DNA of 33,346 nucleotides. Origin: Candidatus Methanophagales archaeon. Its GTDB lineage: Archaea; Halobacteriota; Syntropharchaeia; Alkanophagales; Methanospirareceae. Shown in pieces: positions 1-6,684 of the stretch. The notes beneath the pieces are model-generated. The model had not been told where the DNA came from and ran no database searches. It worked only from the letters and a program-made list of their open reading frames with translations. How positions within the stretch are numbered: the first letter of the stretch is position 1; each line of letters begins with the position of its first letter. Both the position numbers and the translations under genes were made by a program. Location: positions 1-33,346 of the forward strand of contig JAPWVK010000060.1 of assembly GCA_029241965.1 (NCBI GenBank). The letters are read 5' to 3'.

Positions 1-114
1 ACAAAGACATGGTACCTCAATGTAACGAAGGCGATAACGGATACTTTGAAGAAAATTGGCAGGAGTGAGTTACTTAAAGAGGAAACACGCCTCGTAAATT
101 CACTGAAAATGTAG
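1..114 (+). CDS. C-terminal end of an unidentified protein (partial)
   Basis: Frame 1 is open from the first base of the window to a TAG at 112-114 and would encode 37 residues ending in LVNSLKM. The residues are mixed charged and hydrophobic (lysine- and threonine-rich), as in an ordinary soluble protein tail, and the other two plus frames close quickly. I do not recognise the family and the start lies outside the window. It may be a chance open frame, since the following 500 bases are non-coding and repeat-rich. Confidence 0.35.
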   Translation, partial: TKTWYLNVTKAITDTLKKIGRSELLKEETRLVNSLKM

Positions 115-225
115 GTGGCACATTTTTTCTAAACAGGTAACAACAGAAAATTTTGAGAGATTATTTAAAATCATTAATGAAAGATTAGCATGAGCCATAT
201 TAAGATTTTTTTGACAGAATTCGAA

Positions 226-360
226 ACTCTCCGCTCCCTTTGGTCGCTCCGACCCTTCGGGTGCATATAACACAGCATATACGCTACGGGCTTACGCCCT
301 TGCCTTCGGGACATTGCTCCCTTCGGTCGCACGTCGTATATGCTGGTTCCGTTATACACC
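226..360. repeat. Hairpin-rich GC patch with long imperfect inverted repeat
   Basis: A GC-rich island lies in otherwise AT-rich intergenic DNA. Outer arms at about 259-283 and 333-359 are imperfect reverse complements of each other; both contain AGCATATACG when read in the appropriate direction. The interior holds several mini-hairpins with TTCG-type loops (CCCTTCGGG, GGGCTTACGCCC, CTCCCTTCGGTCG). The minus strand carries a 62-codon open frame through it, but its composition follows the hairpins rather than a protein. Similar CCCTTCGGGTGC hairpins recur at about 2915-2930. It is best read as an intergenic repeat unit or structured RNA. Confidence 0.55.
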
Positions 361-621
361 ACTCACTTAAATCCGTAACTTTAACCATTTTTAGGAATAG
401 GTTTTAGTATGAGCACTTAAGATGCCTCCTTTTGTGTATTCATTGTTTTTTCTTACTTTTTTTGTTCGTATAGATAATACTAAATTTAGTGATATGAAAG
501 CTAGGAAGAACAAAAAACAAAACTCGCAGAAAAACTCCGAAAATCAAAAAACCCCCTGGAAAAGATAGAACACAAACTATCTGAAGAACCTATTACGAAA
601 AGAGGTTAAAGTTACAGTTAA
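361..621. other. Intergenic AT-rich stretch, no gene seen
   Basis: No convincing coding frame is present. The only ATG-initiated frame of note (from 494) runs 24 codons of lysine, asparagine and glutamine and has no family resemblance. A perfect 12-bp palindrome ACTAAATTTAGT lies at 479-490. The stretch leads into the C-GCAxxG-C-C gene without a clear TATA box. Confidence 0.5.
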
Positions 622-639
622 ATGTTGGAGGCACGAAAT

Positions 640-1055
640 ATGAATCGAGTTGAACGTGCGGTTTCTCGTTTTAAAACAGGTTTTAGCTGTTCACAAGCAT
701 TGCTCTCAACTTACGATACACAATTCGGGTTAACTCGTGAAACTGCCTTAAGAGTTTCCGGTGCTTTCGGTGGTGGTATGGGTCGCAGAGGAGAAACATG
801 TGGTGCAGTGACCGGTGCGTTTATGCTCATCGGATTAAAACACGGAATGACAAGCGTTGACGATGCTGTGGCAAAAGAAGAGACTTATAGACTCGTTAAC
901 GAATTTGTAGCGAGATTCTATGTAAAGAGTTGCTCGGTTGTGATATAAGCATCCCTGATGGAATGAGTCAGGCAAACGAGAAGAAACTCTTTGAGACGCT
1001 GGGTCCAAAATTTGTTCAGGATGCTGCAGAGATTATCGAAGAAATATTTAAGTAG
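640..1055 (+). pseudogene. C-GCAxxG-C-C family protein, frame-disrupted
   Basis: The first frame gives about 102 residues matching the C-GCAxxG-C-C family: an FSCSQALL segment near the N-terminus, then a glycine-rich SGAFGGGMG and TCGAVTGAFM. The ATG at 640 is preferred over the one at 622 because GGAG at 627-630 sits about 9 bases upstream of it. The frame stops at 946-948. The missing family C-terminus follows in another plus frame from about 921 (CKELLGCDISIPDG and onward) to a TAG at 1053-1055. About eight family residues appear to be absent at the junction, so a small out-of-frame deletion is likelier than a single-base error. Members are presumed cysteine-based redox or metal-binding proteins of unproven function; this copy is probably inactive. 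Confidence 0.75.
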
Positions 1056-1065
1056 CGGGCGTTGC

Positions 1066-1140
1066 ATAACAGTGCGTATCGGGTTGCAGGCTTATATTAT
1101 AACCCAAATCCGATTGCGGCAGAGTTCTGATACGCTCAGA
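1066..1140. repeat. Imperfect inverted repeat downstream of the broken gene
   Basis: GCGTATC at about 1074-1080 and GATACGC at 1128-1134 form the ends of a potential stem-loop, with GGGTT/AACCC partners inside. It lies just after the stop of the disrupted gene and before the first miniature element. No coding potential is credible here. It could be a transcript-end structure or another repeat. Confidence 0.35.
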
Positions 1141-1211
1141 GTGTTTGGTGTATCGTACACACTATGGGGCAAAAGTATAAAAACAAGAGCTTTATGAACA
1201 AAAGATTTAGG

Positions 1212-1383
1212 GTAGTTGTATAGCGATTTTTTAAAACCACGAGATTCCACAAGATTAACACAAGAAATTGGGATTAATGTGGGATAATGTGGGATAATGT
1301 GGTCTATGGTATATTAAAATCTGGTTACTATCCTTCTATTCTCGTGGAAATCTGTGAAATCTTGTGGTTAGCTAAACAATTAC
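1212..1383 (+). mobile_element. Miniature inverted-repeat element, copy A (172 bp)
   Basis: The left end begins GTAGTTGTATAGC and the right end, read inward, begins GTAATTGTTTAGC, so the element has terminal inverted repeats. It is flanked by a perfect 8-bp direct repeat, GATTTAGG, at 1204-1211 and 1384-1391. Internal left-arm (ACCACGAGATTCCACAAGAT) and right-arm sequences match copy B at 2691-2868 in reverse orientation. It has no coding capacity; the centre carries three near-tandem GGGATAATGT-type units (1270-1300). The 8-bp duplication and GTAA-like ends are hallmarks reported for the IS66 family, so trans-mobilisation by such an IS is an inference. Confidence 0.8.
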
Positions 1384-1436
1384 GATTTAGGAACTGATTT
1401 TAGTATGGTTTTCTTCGTTTGCCGTAATTGATAATA

Positions 1437-2654
1437 TTACAGGCGTTGTGGAACGCTAAATCTTTCCTTGCCCGAGGCCGGAGAACTTAACACACCGATA
1501 ATATCATCTTTTGCGATTTCTTGTATTCGCGACTTCAAAACCTCAAATTGCTTCTCGAGATCCCCTTCCAGCTCGATTTCATCGCCACCCTTAAAAATCT
1601 CAGCCCTTATCCTCTCACCGATAATGTCGTCTCTTTCCGGCTTTAATCTTATTATCACCGAATCATGCGGCATGAACTTTGCGTATTCTTCCAGTGCCCC
1701 TGTTTCTATACCCTCTATCAATCCATCCGCATCACCGTCTGTAATGCCTATCATGGGAATACCAAATCGCTTCAGTATGTCGCCGGCAATGCCTGTTGTG
1801 TCGTCCCCTATGGTCACTGCAACTCCAATATCATCATCCCGCTCCTCCATCTTCGGGAAAAGTTTATCCACGGTGTAGAAGAAACATGCTACCCCCTTCC
1901 TCTTTCCTTTCCTCTGCACATCCCCTATCAACTTCGGTTTCGTCCTCCGGATTACGCTTGCTGTTTTTATCAGCTCTTTCTCCAGCTCCAATGGGGGCAA
2001 CTTCTCAAGGTTGTGCTCTATCAACGTGCCGCCGAGGATATTTACAAGCTTCCCCTCTCTTGCGACCAGTGTAACACTATCGCCACGCGAAGTCGTCCCA
2101 ACAATAACACCGTCCACCACGATTTTCTCACCTGGATGCACTCCTCTTATCTCCCTGTACACCAGATTCGATTCTTTTTTGCATCTTGATTGGAGTTTGT
2201 ACGGTTCTCGCTCATCAAACGCAGTAAAAACGCCCGTTATATTTCTAAATATGTTCTCATCTCCTGACTTCACAAACCATCGTATACTAATCCTGTTGCT
2301 GTATTCTAATTGCACAAACGAAAAACTTTCCTCCGAATCACATTTAGCAATAAAATTCCTTAGAATACCCTCGCCAAGCATGAATCCACTCTCTTCGGTC
2401 TTTGCATGGTTCACCAGCATGATAAAGTCTATTCCTCGCTTTAAGTAATACTCCACCACTTCAGACGGTTTCATATCCTTGCTTATGTCTATCGCGTGCT
2501 GTAGGCCGGCATCAATAACCGCAGTCTTACCAGTTATCCCACCCAAAGTCGCTTCTACTTCAAATCCTGCTTTTATTAGCGTTTCTATTGCTTCGTTCGC
2601 TTCGCCTTCGTCTATTACTTCCGGTCCATGAATTAGCAATCCTAAAGTGGTCAT
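1437..2654 (-). CDS. DUF2117-like protein of methanogens and relatives
   Basis: The protein has 405 residues and no signal peptide or membrane segment. The N-terminus (TTLGLLIHGPEVIDEGEA) and the overall architecture resemble DUF2117 proteins from methanogenic archaea; that assignment is from memory and moderate. The first ~100 residues look like a nucleotide-binding-type alternating fold with a GGITGKTAVIDAG segment. A middle part (about 170-260) has a beta-rich 'PGEKIVVDGVIVGTT' stretch. The C-terminal third contains IGDDTTGIAGDIL and ITDGDADGL, rich in Asp and Gly, suggesting metal or phosphate binding. The start ATG at 2652-2654 begins the conserved region. It stands alone, with an inverted miniature element on each side. 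No biochemical function is known to me. Confidence 0.6.
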   Translation of the reverse strand: MTTLGLLIHGPEVIDEGEANEAIETLIKAGFEVEATLGGITGKTAVIDAGLQHAIDISKDMKPSEVVEYYLKRGIDFIMLVNHAKTEESGFMLGEGILRNFIAKCDSEESFSFVQLEYSNRISIRWFVKSGDENIFRNITGVFTAFDEREPYKLQSRCKKESNLVYREIRGVHPGEKIVVDGVIVGTTSRGDSVTLVAREGKLVNILGGTLIEHNLEKLPPLELEKELIKTASVIRRTKPKLIGDVQRKGKRKGVACFFYTVDKLFPKMEERDDDIGVAVTIGDDTTGIAGDILKRFGIPMIGITDGDADGLIEGIETGALEEYAKFMPHDSVIIRLKPERDDIIGERIRAEIFKGGDEIELEGDLEKQFEVLKSRIQEIAKDDIIGVLSSPASGKERFSVPQRL

Positions 2655-2690
2655 TACTAAAATTATATGTTTTTCATCTATTAAATTTAG

Positions 2691-2868
2691 GTAATTGTTT
2701 AGCTAACCACAAGATTACACAGATTTCCACGAGAGAACAATGATTGGAATCGGTTTTTATTACTCTATTGGGTGATTATATCGAATAGTTCCGCCCACCC
2801 CTACTAATCCCCATTTCTTGTGTTAATCTTGTGAAATCTCGTGGTTTTTTAGTTAGCTATACAAATAC
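2691..2868 (-). mobile_element. Miniature inverted-repeat element, copy B (178 bp)
   Basis: This is the same element as copy A in opposite orientation: on the plus strand it starts GTAATTGTTTAGC and ends with the complement of GTATTTGTATAGC. A perfect 8-bp direct repeat, AAATTTAG, flanks it at 2683-2690 and 2869-2876. Because this duplication differs from that of copy A (GATTTAGG), the two copies look like independent insertions. Internal arms share the ACCACGAGATTTCACAAGAT and AACCACAAGATT..CAGATTTCCACGAG segments with copy A. No protein is encoded. Confidence 0.8.
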
Positions 2869-2888
2869 AAATTTAGTATTGGTCCAAA

Positions 2889-2945
2889 CAGTTGCTCACT
2901 TCGTTCGCAACTGCCCTTCGGGTGCCCCCACTTCGTGGGTACATT
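2889..2945. repeat. Cluster of short hairpins upstream of the dual-OB gene
   Basis: Three adjacent inverted repeats occur: GTTGC..GCAAC, GCCCTTCGGGTGC, and CCCAC-TTC-GTGGG. They sit 24-80 bases before the start of the next gene, so they could form structure in its leader or simply be intergenic repeats. The CCCTTCGGGTGC unit is shared with the patch at 226-360. Confidence 0.5.
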
Positions 2946-2968
2946 TGGCCCAATAGTAAATAGGTACA

Positions 2969-3937
2969 ATGGTGCACATACCCGGCAAAGTACTTCGGAT
3001 TATACCTTTAAGAGAAGTAGAAATCGCAGAGAGCACCAAAAAAGTCGTTGACCTAATAATAGCAGATGCTTTTGATTACCGTAGGGTATCATTGTGGGCG
3101 GAAAAAGCAGAACTCGTGCTTCGTGGCGATATAAAAGTAGGCGACATGCTGAGAATAGAGAACGCGCATCTTCCCACCGGAAATAATAAAGGAGGCGCGA
3201 AAAGAGCAAATGCCGGTAGATACACGCAGATAAATACAATCGCATTGAATATCGCTGCGTTAAGTTATGCACCTCCGTTGAATCTCACCGTATTGGCTGT
3301 TGCGAGGCCTGAGGGCGGGCAGGTCTGCATCGCAGGCATAGATGAAAACGGTGAATGGATAAGACCGCAGGGCGTTTATGAAAACGATGTCTTCTGCTCT
3401 GAAAGTCAAAATTTCAAGAACCTCGGCATCACGAAAATTTATGTTGACGAGTGGAGAGGCAGACGTCCACGGCATGAGGACCGATTCTTTGTTTACGGCG
3501 AAGGCGTGGAGAGGGAACTGAACAAAGAAGAGAAGCGTGAATTCTTAGAAAGGAATATGGACGATTCTGTGGATGCCGTATTCAAAGGGGACAGAAGCTT
3601 AGGATTGATAAAACCACGCATTTTGCATGTGTATGAAGAGCGAGTGCGGAAGAGAACGGGGCCGAAGAGCCATGAGGTGTATATCAGGTTTAACTTCAGA
3701 GATTCTTCAGGCAGGATATACAGGAGATGGTCATGCAGATGCGATGCCTTCTACAAAATCTGGAACGAGCTGAAGAAGCGACATCGTTGGACTTATGGCT
3801 GGAGAATGCTCAGGTATTTAAAGAAGAACGATACGTACCTCGCAATAGGCCTTACATATAGCGATTATGGCGCTGACCGACTGGAATATGGTGCGTATCC
3901 GATGATTGTGGGCGTGCATGTAGTGCGGAAAGTTTAG
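2969..3937 (+). CDS. RPA-like OB-fold plus dual-OB domain protein
   Basis: The protein has 322 residues and is soluble. Residues 1-95 resemble a single-stranded nucleic-acid-binding OB fold of the archaeal RPA type (VDLIIADAFDYRRVSLWAEKAE, then GDMLRIENAHL). Residues about 105-322 resemble the 'dual OB-containing domain' family, with the hallmark 'VCIAGIDENGEWIRPQGV' and a C-terminal YSDYG segment. The combination suggests nucleic-acid binding or processing, but no catalytic motif is visible. The ATG at 2969 precedes the OB fold directly; no strong ribosome-binding site is seen. It is a single gene between repeats, with no operon partners. The first domain assignment is fairly clear; the second is from memory of the family. 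Confidence 0.6.
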   Translation: MVHIPGKVLRIIPLREVEIAESTKKVVDLIIADAFDYRRVSLWAEKAELVLRGDIKVGDMLRIENAHLPTGNNKGGAKRANAGRYTQINTIALNIAALSYAPPLNLTVLAVARPEGGQVCIAGIDENGEWIRPQGVYENDVFCSESQNFKNLGITKIYVDEWRGRRPRHEDRFFVYGEGVERELNKEEKREFLERNMDDSVDAVFKGDRSLGLIKPRILHVYEERVRKRTGPKSHEVYIRFNFRDSSGRIYRRWSCRCDAFYKIWNELKKRHRWTYGWRMLRYLKKNDTYLAIGLTYSDYGADRLEYGAYPMIVGVHVVRKV

Positions 3938-3982
3938 ATTGTTTTTGTATATAAAGTATAACTTCTATCTATTTAGGACGCC

Positions 3983-4052
3983 GATTTACACGGATTTACA
4001 CAGATTTGATTTCTTCTGCGTTAATCTGCGTTAATCTGTGTCAATAATTAAG
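3983..4052. repeat. 10-bp tandem repeats arranged as an inverted pair
   Basis: GATTTACACG-GATTTACACA-GATTT is followed, after a short spacer, by GCGTTAATCT-GCGTTAATCT-GTGTCAAT. The two halves are approximate reverse complements (ACACAGATT versus AATCTGTGT). The sequence lies between the convergent dual-OB and aMBF1 genes. It resembles the widespread 'ACACAGATTAACACAGATT' class of intergenic repeats and has no coding potential. Confidence 0.55.
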
Positions 4053-4139
4053 TTGAGTTGAATATTATGCTTTCTTGTTCAGAAAAAATGTTTGCTATCC
4101 TATTTCTTTCCTCTTCGCTGTCCACAACGCCTTGTAAAT

Positions 4140-4532
4140 TTAAATAAATGACTTAAGAACCCGCTCTATTTTACGCATCACATCGTCGCTGGGGGTTATC
4201 TCCTCATTCTCTATCTTCCGCAACAAGGATTGCTTCTCATTTATCCTTTTCGCAAGTTCTGTCTGTTTGAGCCCTGCTCTCTCCCGTGCGTCTCTTACTT
4301 TCCTGCCATAATTCTCCTCAAGTTCCAGCCCCTCTTCTATCTCGTGGTCCATCCGTTCATATAATTTCGTCTTCTTCGCCTCTTCGGACCGCCCCAATTT
4401 CGCCTTCTTCTCTTCTACCACCACCGTTCCATGTCGCGCACACGCGCTACACACCTTTAACTTTGAGGCGCCTATGGAGATGTATTGTGCTCTTCCTCTT
4501 ATCTCCGCACCACATATCTCACACTCAGTCAT
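4140..4532 (-). CDS. Archaeal multiprotein bridging factor aMBF1
   Basis: The protein has 130 residues. The N-terminal zinc ribbon has paired cysteines C4/C7 and C28/C31. A charged linker follows, then a C-terminal helix-turn-helix of the Cro/XRE class (about residues 70-125, with ARERAGLKQTELAKRINEKQ and LLRKIENEEITPSDDVMRKIERVL). This is the usual aMBF1 architecture and length. The longer open frame reaching 4637 has an implausible N-terminus, so I chose the ATG at 4530-4532, which puts the zinc ribbon first. aMBF1 is thought to link transcription and translation. It is divergent from PAN, and both use the TATA box at 4548-4558. Confidence 0.92.
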   Translation of the reverse strand: MTECEICGAEIRGRAQYISIGASKLKVCSACARHGTVVVEEKKAKLGRSEEAKKTKLYERMDHEIEEGLELEENYGRKVRDARERAGLKQTELAKRINEKQSLLRKIENEEITPSDDVMRKIERVLKSFI

Positions 4533-4547
4533 TTTCGTTCCTGTCCA

Positions 4548-4560
4548 TTTATATATAAGA
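4548..4560. promoter_or_regulatory. Shared bidirectional TATA box (aMBF1/PAN)
   Basis: TTATATATAA at 4549-4558 is a perfect palindrome in the 56-bp gap between the divergent aMBF1 and PAN starts. Reading right, an expected start site about 25 bases downstream falls near 4578, giving PAN a short leader containing GGTGGT before its ATG. Reading left, the start site falls at about the aMBF1 ATG, suggesting a leaderless transcript. No second TATA-like box is visible in the gap. Confidence 0.6.
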
Positions 4561-4588
4561 AGTAGAAGGAATAAGTAATGGTGGTAAA

Positions 4589-5824
4589 ATGAAATCGAGC
4601 AGCGGCGGAAGTGTATCGTATGGCGATGATTATTCAAGATTCATGCAGGACAAGATGAAGCAGTTAGAAGATACGAACATCCTGCTTAAGGAAAAGCTTG
4701 GGAAAATAGAGCGAGACTGGCGATATCATCAGGATATGCGAGTCCGATACGAGAGGGAGATAAGGAAGTTAAAGTCGGAACTGGAGAAGTTGCGGAACCC
4801 TCCGTTGATCGTTGGGACGGTTGTAAACAAAATAGATGATAAAAGGATGTTAGTACGAAGCAGTACGGGACCTAAATTCGTTGTGACGTATTCGCAGTTT
4901 ATAAATGCAGCAGAAGCCGTTCCGGGTGCTCAGGTTGGGCTGAATCAGCAATCGCTGGCTGTGGTAAGCGTGCTGCCATCTGCAAAAGATCCAGCCGTGC
5001 ACGGTATGGAAGTGATAGAATCTCCGGATGTTGATTATAGCATGATAGGGGGATTAAGTGAGCAGATAGAGGCGATAAGGGAAGTAGTTGAGTTGCCACT
5101 GACAGCACCGGAGAGGTTTGAGCGCGTAGGCGTGGAGCCACCAAAAGGCGTTCTTTTGACAGGTTTGCCTGGCACAGGCAAGACATTGCTTGCAAAGGCA
5201 GTTGCAAAACGTACTTCTGCTACATTTATACGAATTGTCGGCTCAGAATTAGTGCAGAAATACATAGGAGAGGGTGCGAGGATAGTGAGGGAGTTATTTG
5301 CACTGGCTAAAGAGAAGGCGCCTTCCATAGTGTTCATTGACGAGCTGGATGCGGTTGCGGCTCGTAGGGTGGAGGACGGCACTTCAGGCGAGCGAGAAGT
5401 GCAACGGACGATGCTGCAACTTTTAGCCGAGATAGATGGCTTTAATACACGGGGAAACGTTCGAATAATAGGAGCTACGAACCGCCCGGATATTCTTGAC
5501 CCCGCTTTACTCCGCCCCGGGAGATTCGATCGCATCATAGAAACACCGCTACCCGATATTGACGCAAGGATGGAGATATTTATGATACACACATCAAAGA
5601 TGAAACTGAAGAAGGACGTGGATTTTAATCTTTTAGCGGCACTTACTGAAAATGCCACAGGTGCAGACATAAAAGCAATAGCGACCGAAGCGGGAATGAT
5701 GGCGGTAAAAAAGAACAAGAAAGCGATAGGAATGGATGAATTTGATGTGGCAATAAAGAAGATGATGGGTGATGAGCATAGAAATTACGTGAATATGAAG
5801 GAGATGGGGGTAATGTTCGCATAA
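4589..5824 (+). CDS. pan: Proteasome-activating nucleotidase PAN
   Basis: This AAA+ ATPase unfolds substrates and feeds them to the archaeal 20S proteasome. It has 411 residues, the usual length. A charged coiled coil covers about 10-68, an OB-like domain about 70-130, Walker A GLPGTGKT is at 192-199, Walker B IVFIDELD at about 247-254, and a second-region-of-homology segment with NRPDILDPALLRPGRFDR follows. The last three residues, MFA, fit the hydrophobic-aromatic-X motif that opens the proteasome gate, with Phe replacing the usual Tyr. GGTGGT at about 4580-4585 precedes the ATG. It diverges from aMBF1. No proteasome subunit gene is in the window. Confidence 0.97.
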   Translation: MKSSSGGSVSYGDDYSRFMQDKMKQLEDTNILLKEKLGKIERDWRYHQDMRVRYEREIRKLKSELEKLRNPPLIVGTVVNKIDDKRMLVRSSTGPKFVVTYSQFINAAEAVPGAQVGLNQQSLAVVSVLPSAKDPAVHGMEVIESPDVDYSMIGGLSEQIEAIREVVELPLTAPERFERVGVEPPKGVLLTGLPGTGKTLLAKAVAKRTSATFIRIVGSELVQKYIGEGARIVRELFALAKEKAPSIVFIDELDAVAARRVEDGTSGEREVQRTMLQLLAEIDGFNTRGNVRIIGATNRPDILDPALLRPGRFDRIIETPLPDIDARMEIFMIHTSKMKLKKDVDFNLLAALTENATGADIKAIATEAGMMAVKKNKKAIGMDEFDVAIKKMMGDEHRNYVNMKEMGVMFA

Positions 5825-5852
5825 GGTCTTTCTTTAGGAAAAGAATTTTGTA

Positions 5853-5872
5853 AACACTTTTTTAACAGTGTT
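5853..5872. terminator. Hairpin with T-tract between convergent PAN and RNase III genes
   Basis: AACACT and AGTGTT form a 6-bp stem around a T-rich loop, 29 bases after the PAN stop and just beyond the RNase III stop on the other strand. The T-tract (5858-5863) on the plus strand and As on the minus would suit termination in either direction. Confidence 0.4.
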
Positions 5873-5887
5873 AAAAAGAAAGTGCTC

Positions 5888-6637
5888 TTAACTCAATTTC
5901 CACTCCTTTTCTTCCATATATCTATACGCCTGCGTAATTGCATCCATTTGGGCATCCTTCTTACTATCGAACCATTTATCGTTTTTAACATCTCTTAGGG
6001 TGACATATTCACCCGTTTGATTATCCTTAATCAAACATTTATCTATTCGCCAGCGTTTCTGGTGCGCCTCACCCTCTGAACTGTACAGAAATTTCATATC
6101 CGGGTTGCAACGGTTTATTTCACGGAATTTGTTCTCAAACTGGTTTCTAATCGGGAGGAAGTCGCCCATAGTACGCATTTCCTCTTTTATCCGCTCTGAA
6201 ATGTTAAATTTCTGTAAGAATCTCTCCACTTCCTTTAGCCTGACTGTTTCCTCAGTATCCTGATATATTGCCCCGCAAATAGCTTCGAATACATCTGCGA
6301 TAACTTTTTTGCTTATCTGCTCTCTCTGCTCGCCAGCTTGGATATAATTTCTTAGATCAATCTTCTCACCAAAATCCGCCAACTGCTTGTTCTTTTCAAG
6401 TTCTGACTTCAAAAAAGTCATTTCCCCTTCGTCAAGTGATTCTGACATGATAAGTTTCTCTGCCAATATTAGACTAACTACACGGTCCCCAAGGAATTCG
6501 AGTCTTTGATAATTTAAAGAACTGGCGGCATACGAACTCGTGGTTATTGCCTCTTCCAGAAGCGCGATGTTCTTGAACCGATGTACTATCCTGTCTTCTA
6601 ATTCCGTGAGTTTCTCCTTTATAATTTCGGTTTTCAT
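5888..6637 (-). CDS. rnc: Ribonuclease III (bacterial-type) with degenerate dsRNA-binding domain
   Basis: The protein has 249 residues. The RNase III signature is at 44-53 (QRLEFLGDRV). Catalytic acidic residues align as E47, D51, D115 and E118, the last two in DVFEAICGAIYQD, so the nuclease should be active on double-stranded RNA. A C-terminal region (about 163-245) has the spacing of a dsRNA-binding domain, with a SKKDAQMDAITQAYRYM final helix, but its loop residues are divergent. Domain order and length match bacterial enzymes. RNase III is uncommon in archaea, whose dsRNA-type rRNA processing normally uses the splicing endonuclease, so acquisition from bacteria is likely. Codon use does not stand out from neighbours by eye. 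It converges on PAN and lies downstream of a PLC-like gene. Confidence 0.88.
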   Translation of the reverse strand: MKTEIIKEKLTELEDRIVHRFKNIALLEEAITTSSYAASSLNYQRLEFLGDRVVSLILAEKLIMSESLDEGEMTFLKSELEKNKQLADFGEKIDLRNYIQAGEQREQISKKVIADVFEAICGAIYQDTEETVRLKEVERFLQKFNISERIKEEMRTMGDFLPIRNQFENKFREINRCNPDMKFLYSSEGEAHQKRWRIDKCLIKDNQTGEYVTLRDVKNDKWFDSKKDAQMDAITQAYRYMEEKEWKLS

Positions 6638-6684
6638 CCTTCTAACTTATTCTACACCAATGTTAGCGAAAGCACGCAACGTTG

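Noticed and set aside
226-360. Possible integron attC site because of TATAAC/GTTATA-like ends
   Set aside because: The RYYYAAC and GTTRRRY core sites do not fit and no integrase or cassette array is present.
174-362. Minus-strand 62-codon open frame through the hairpin patch
   Set aside because: Its sequence follows the inverted repeats and mini-hairpins; no family resemblance and no ribosome-binding site.
1270-1301. Start of a CRISPR or tandem array (GGGATAATGT units)
   Set aside because: Only three near-copies without spacers, lying inside the miniature element.
1665-2189. Plus-strand open frames opposite the DUF2117-like gene
   Set aside because: They are shadows of the minus-strand gene; composition is unlike protein and no start signals are seen.
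1212-2868. Composite transposon carrying the DUF2117-like gene
   Set aside because: Each miniature element has its own distinct target duplication, so separate insertions fit better than one unit moving with the gene.
5035-5718. 227-codon minus-strand open frame inside PAN
   Set aside because: Antisense shadow of a strongly conserved AAA+ gene.
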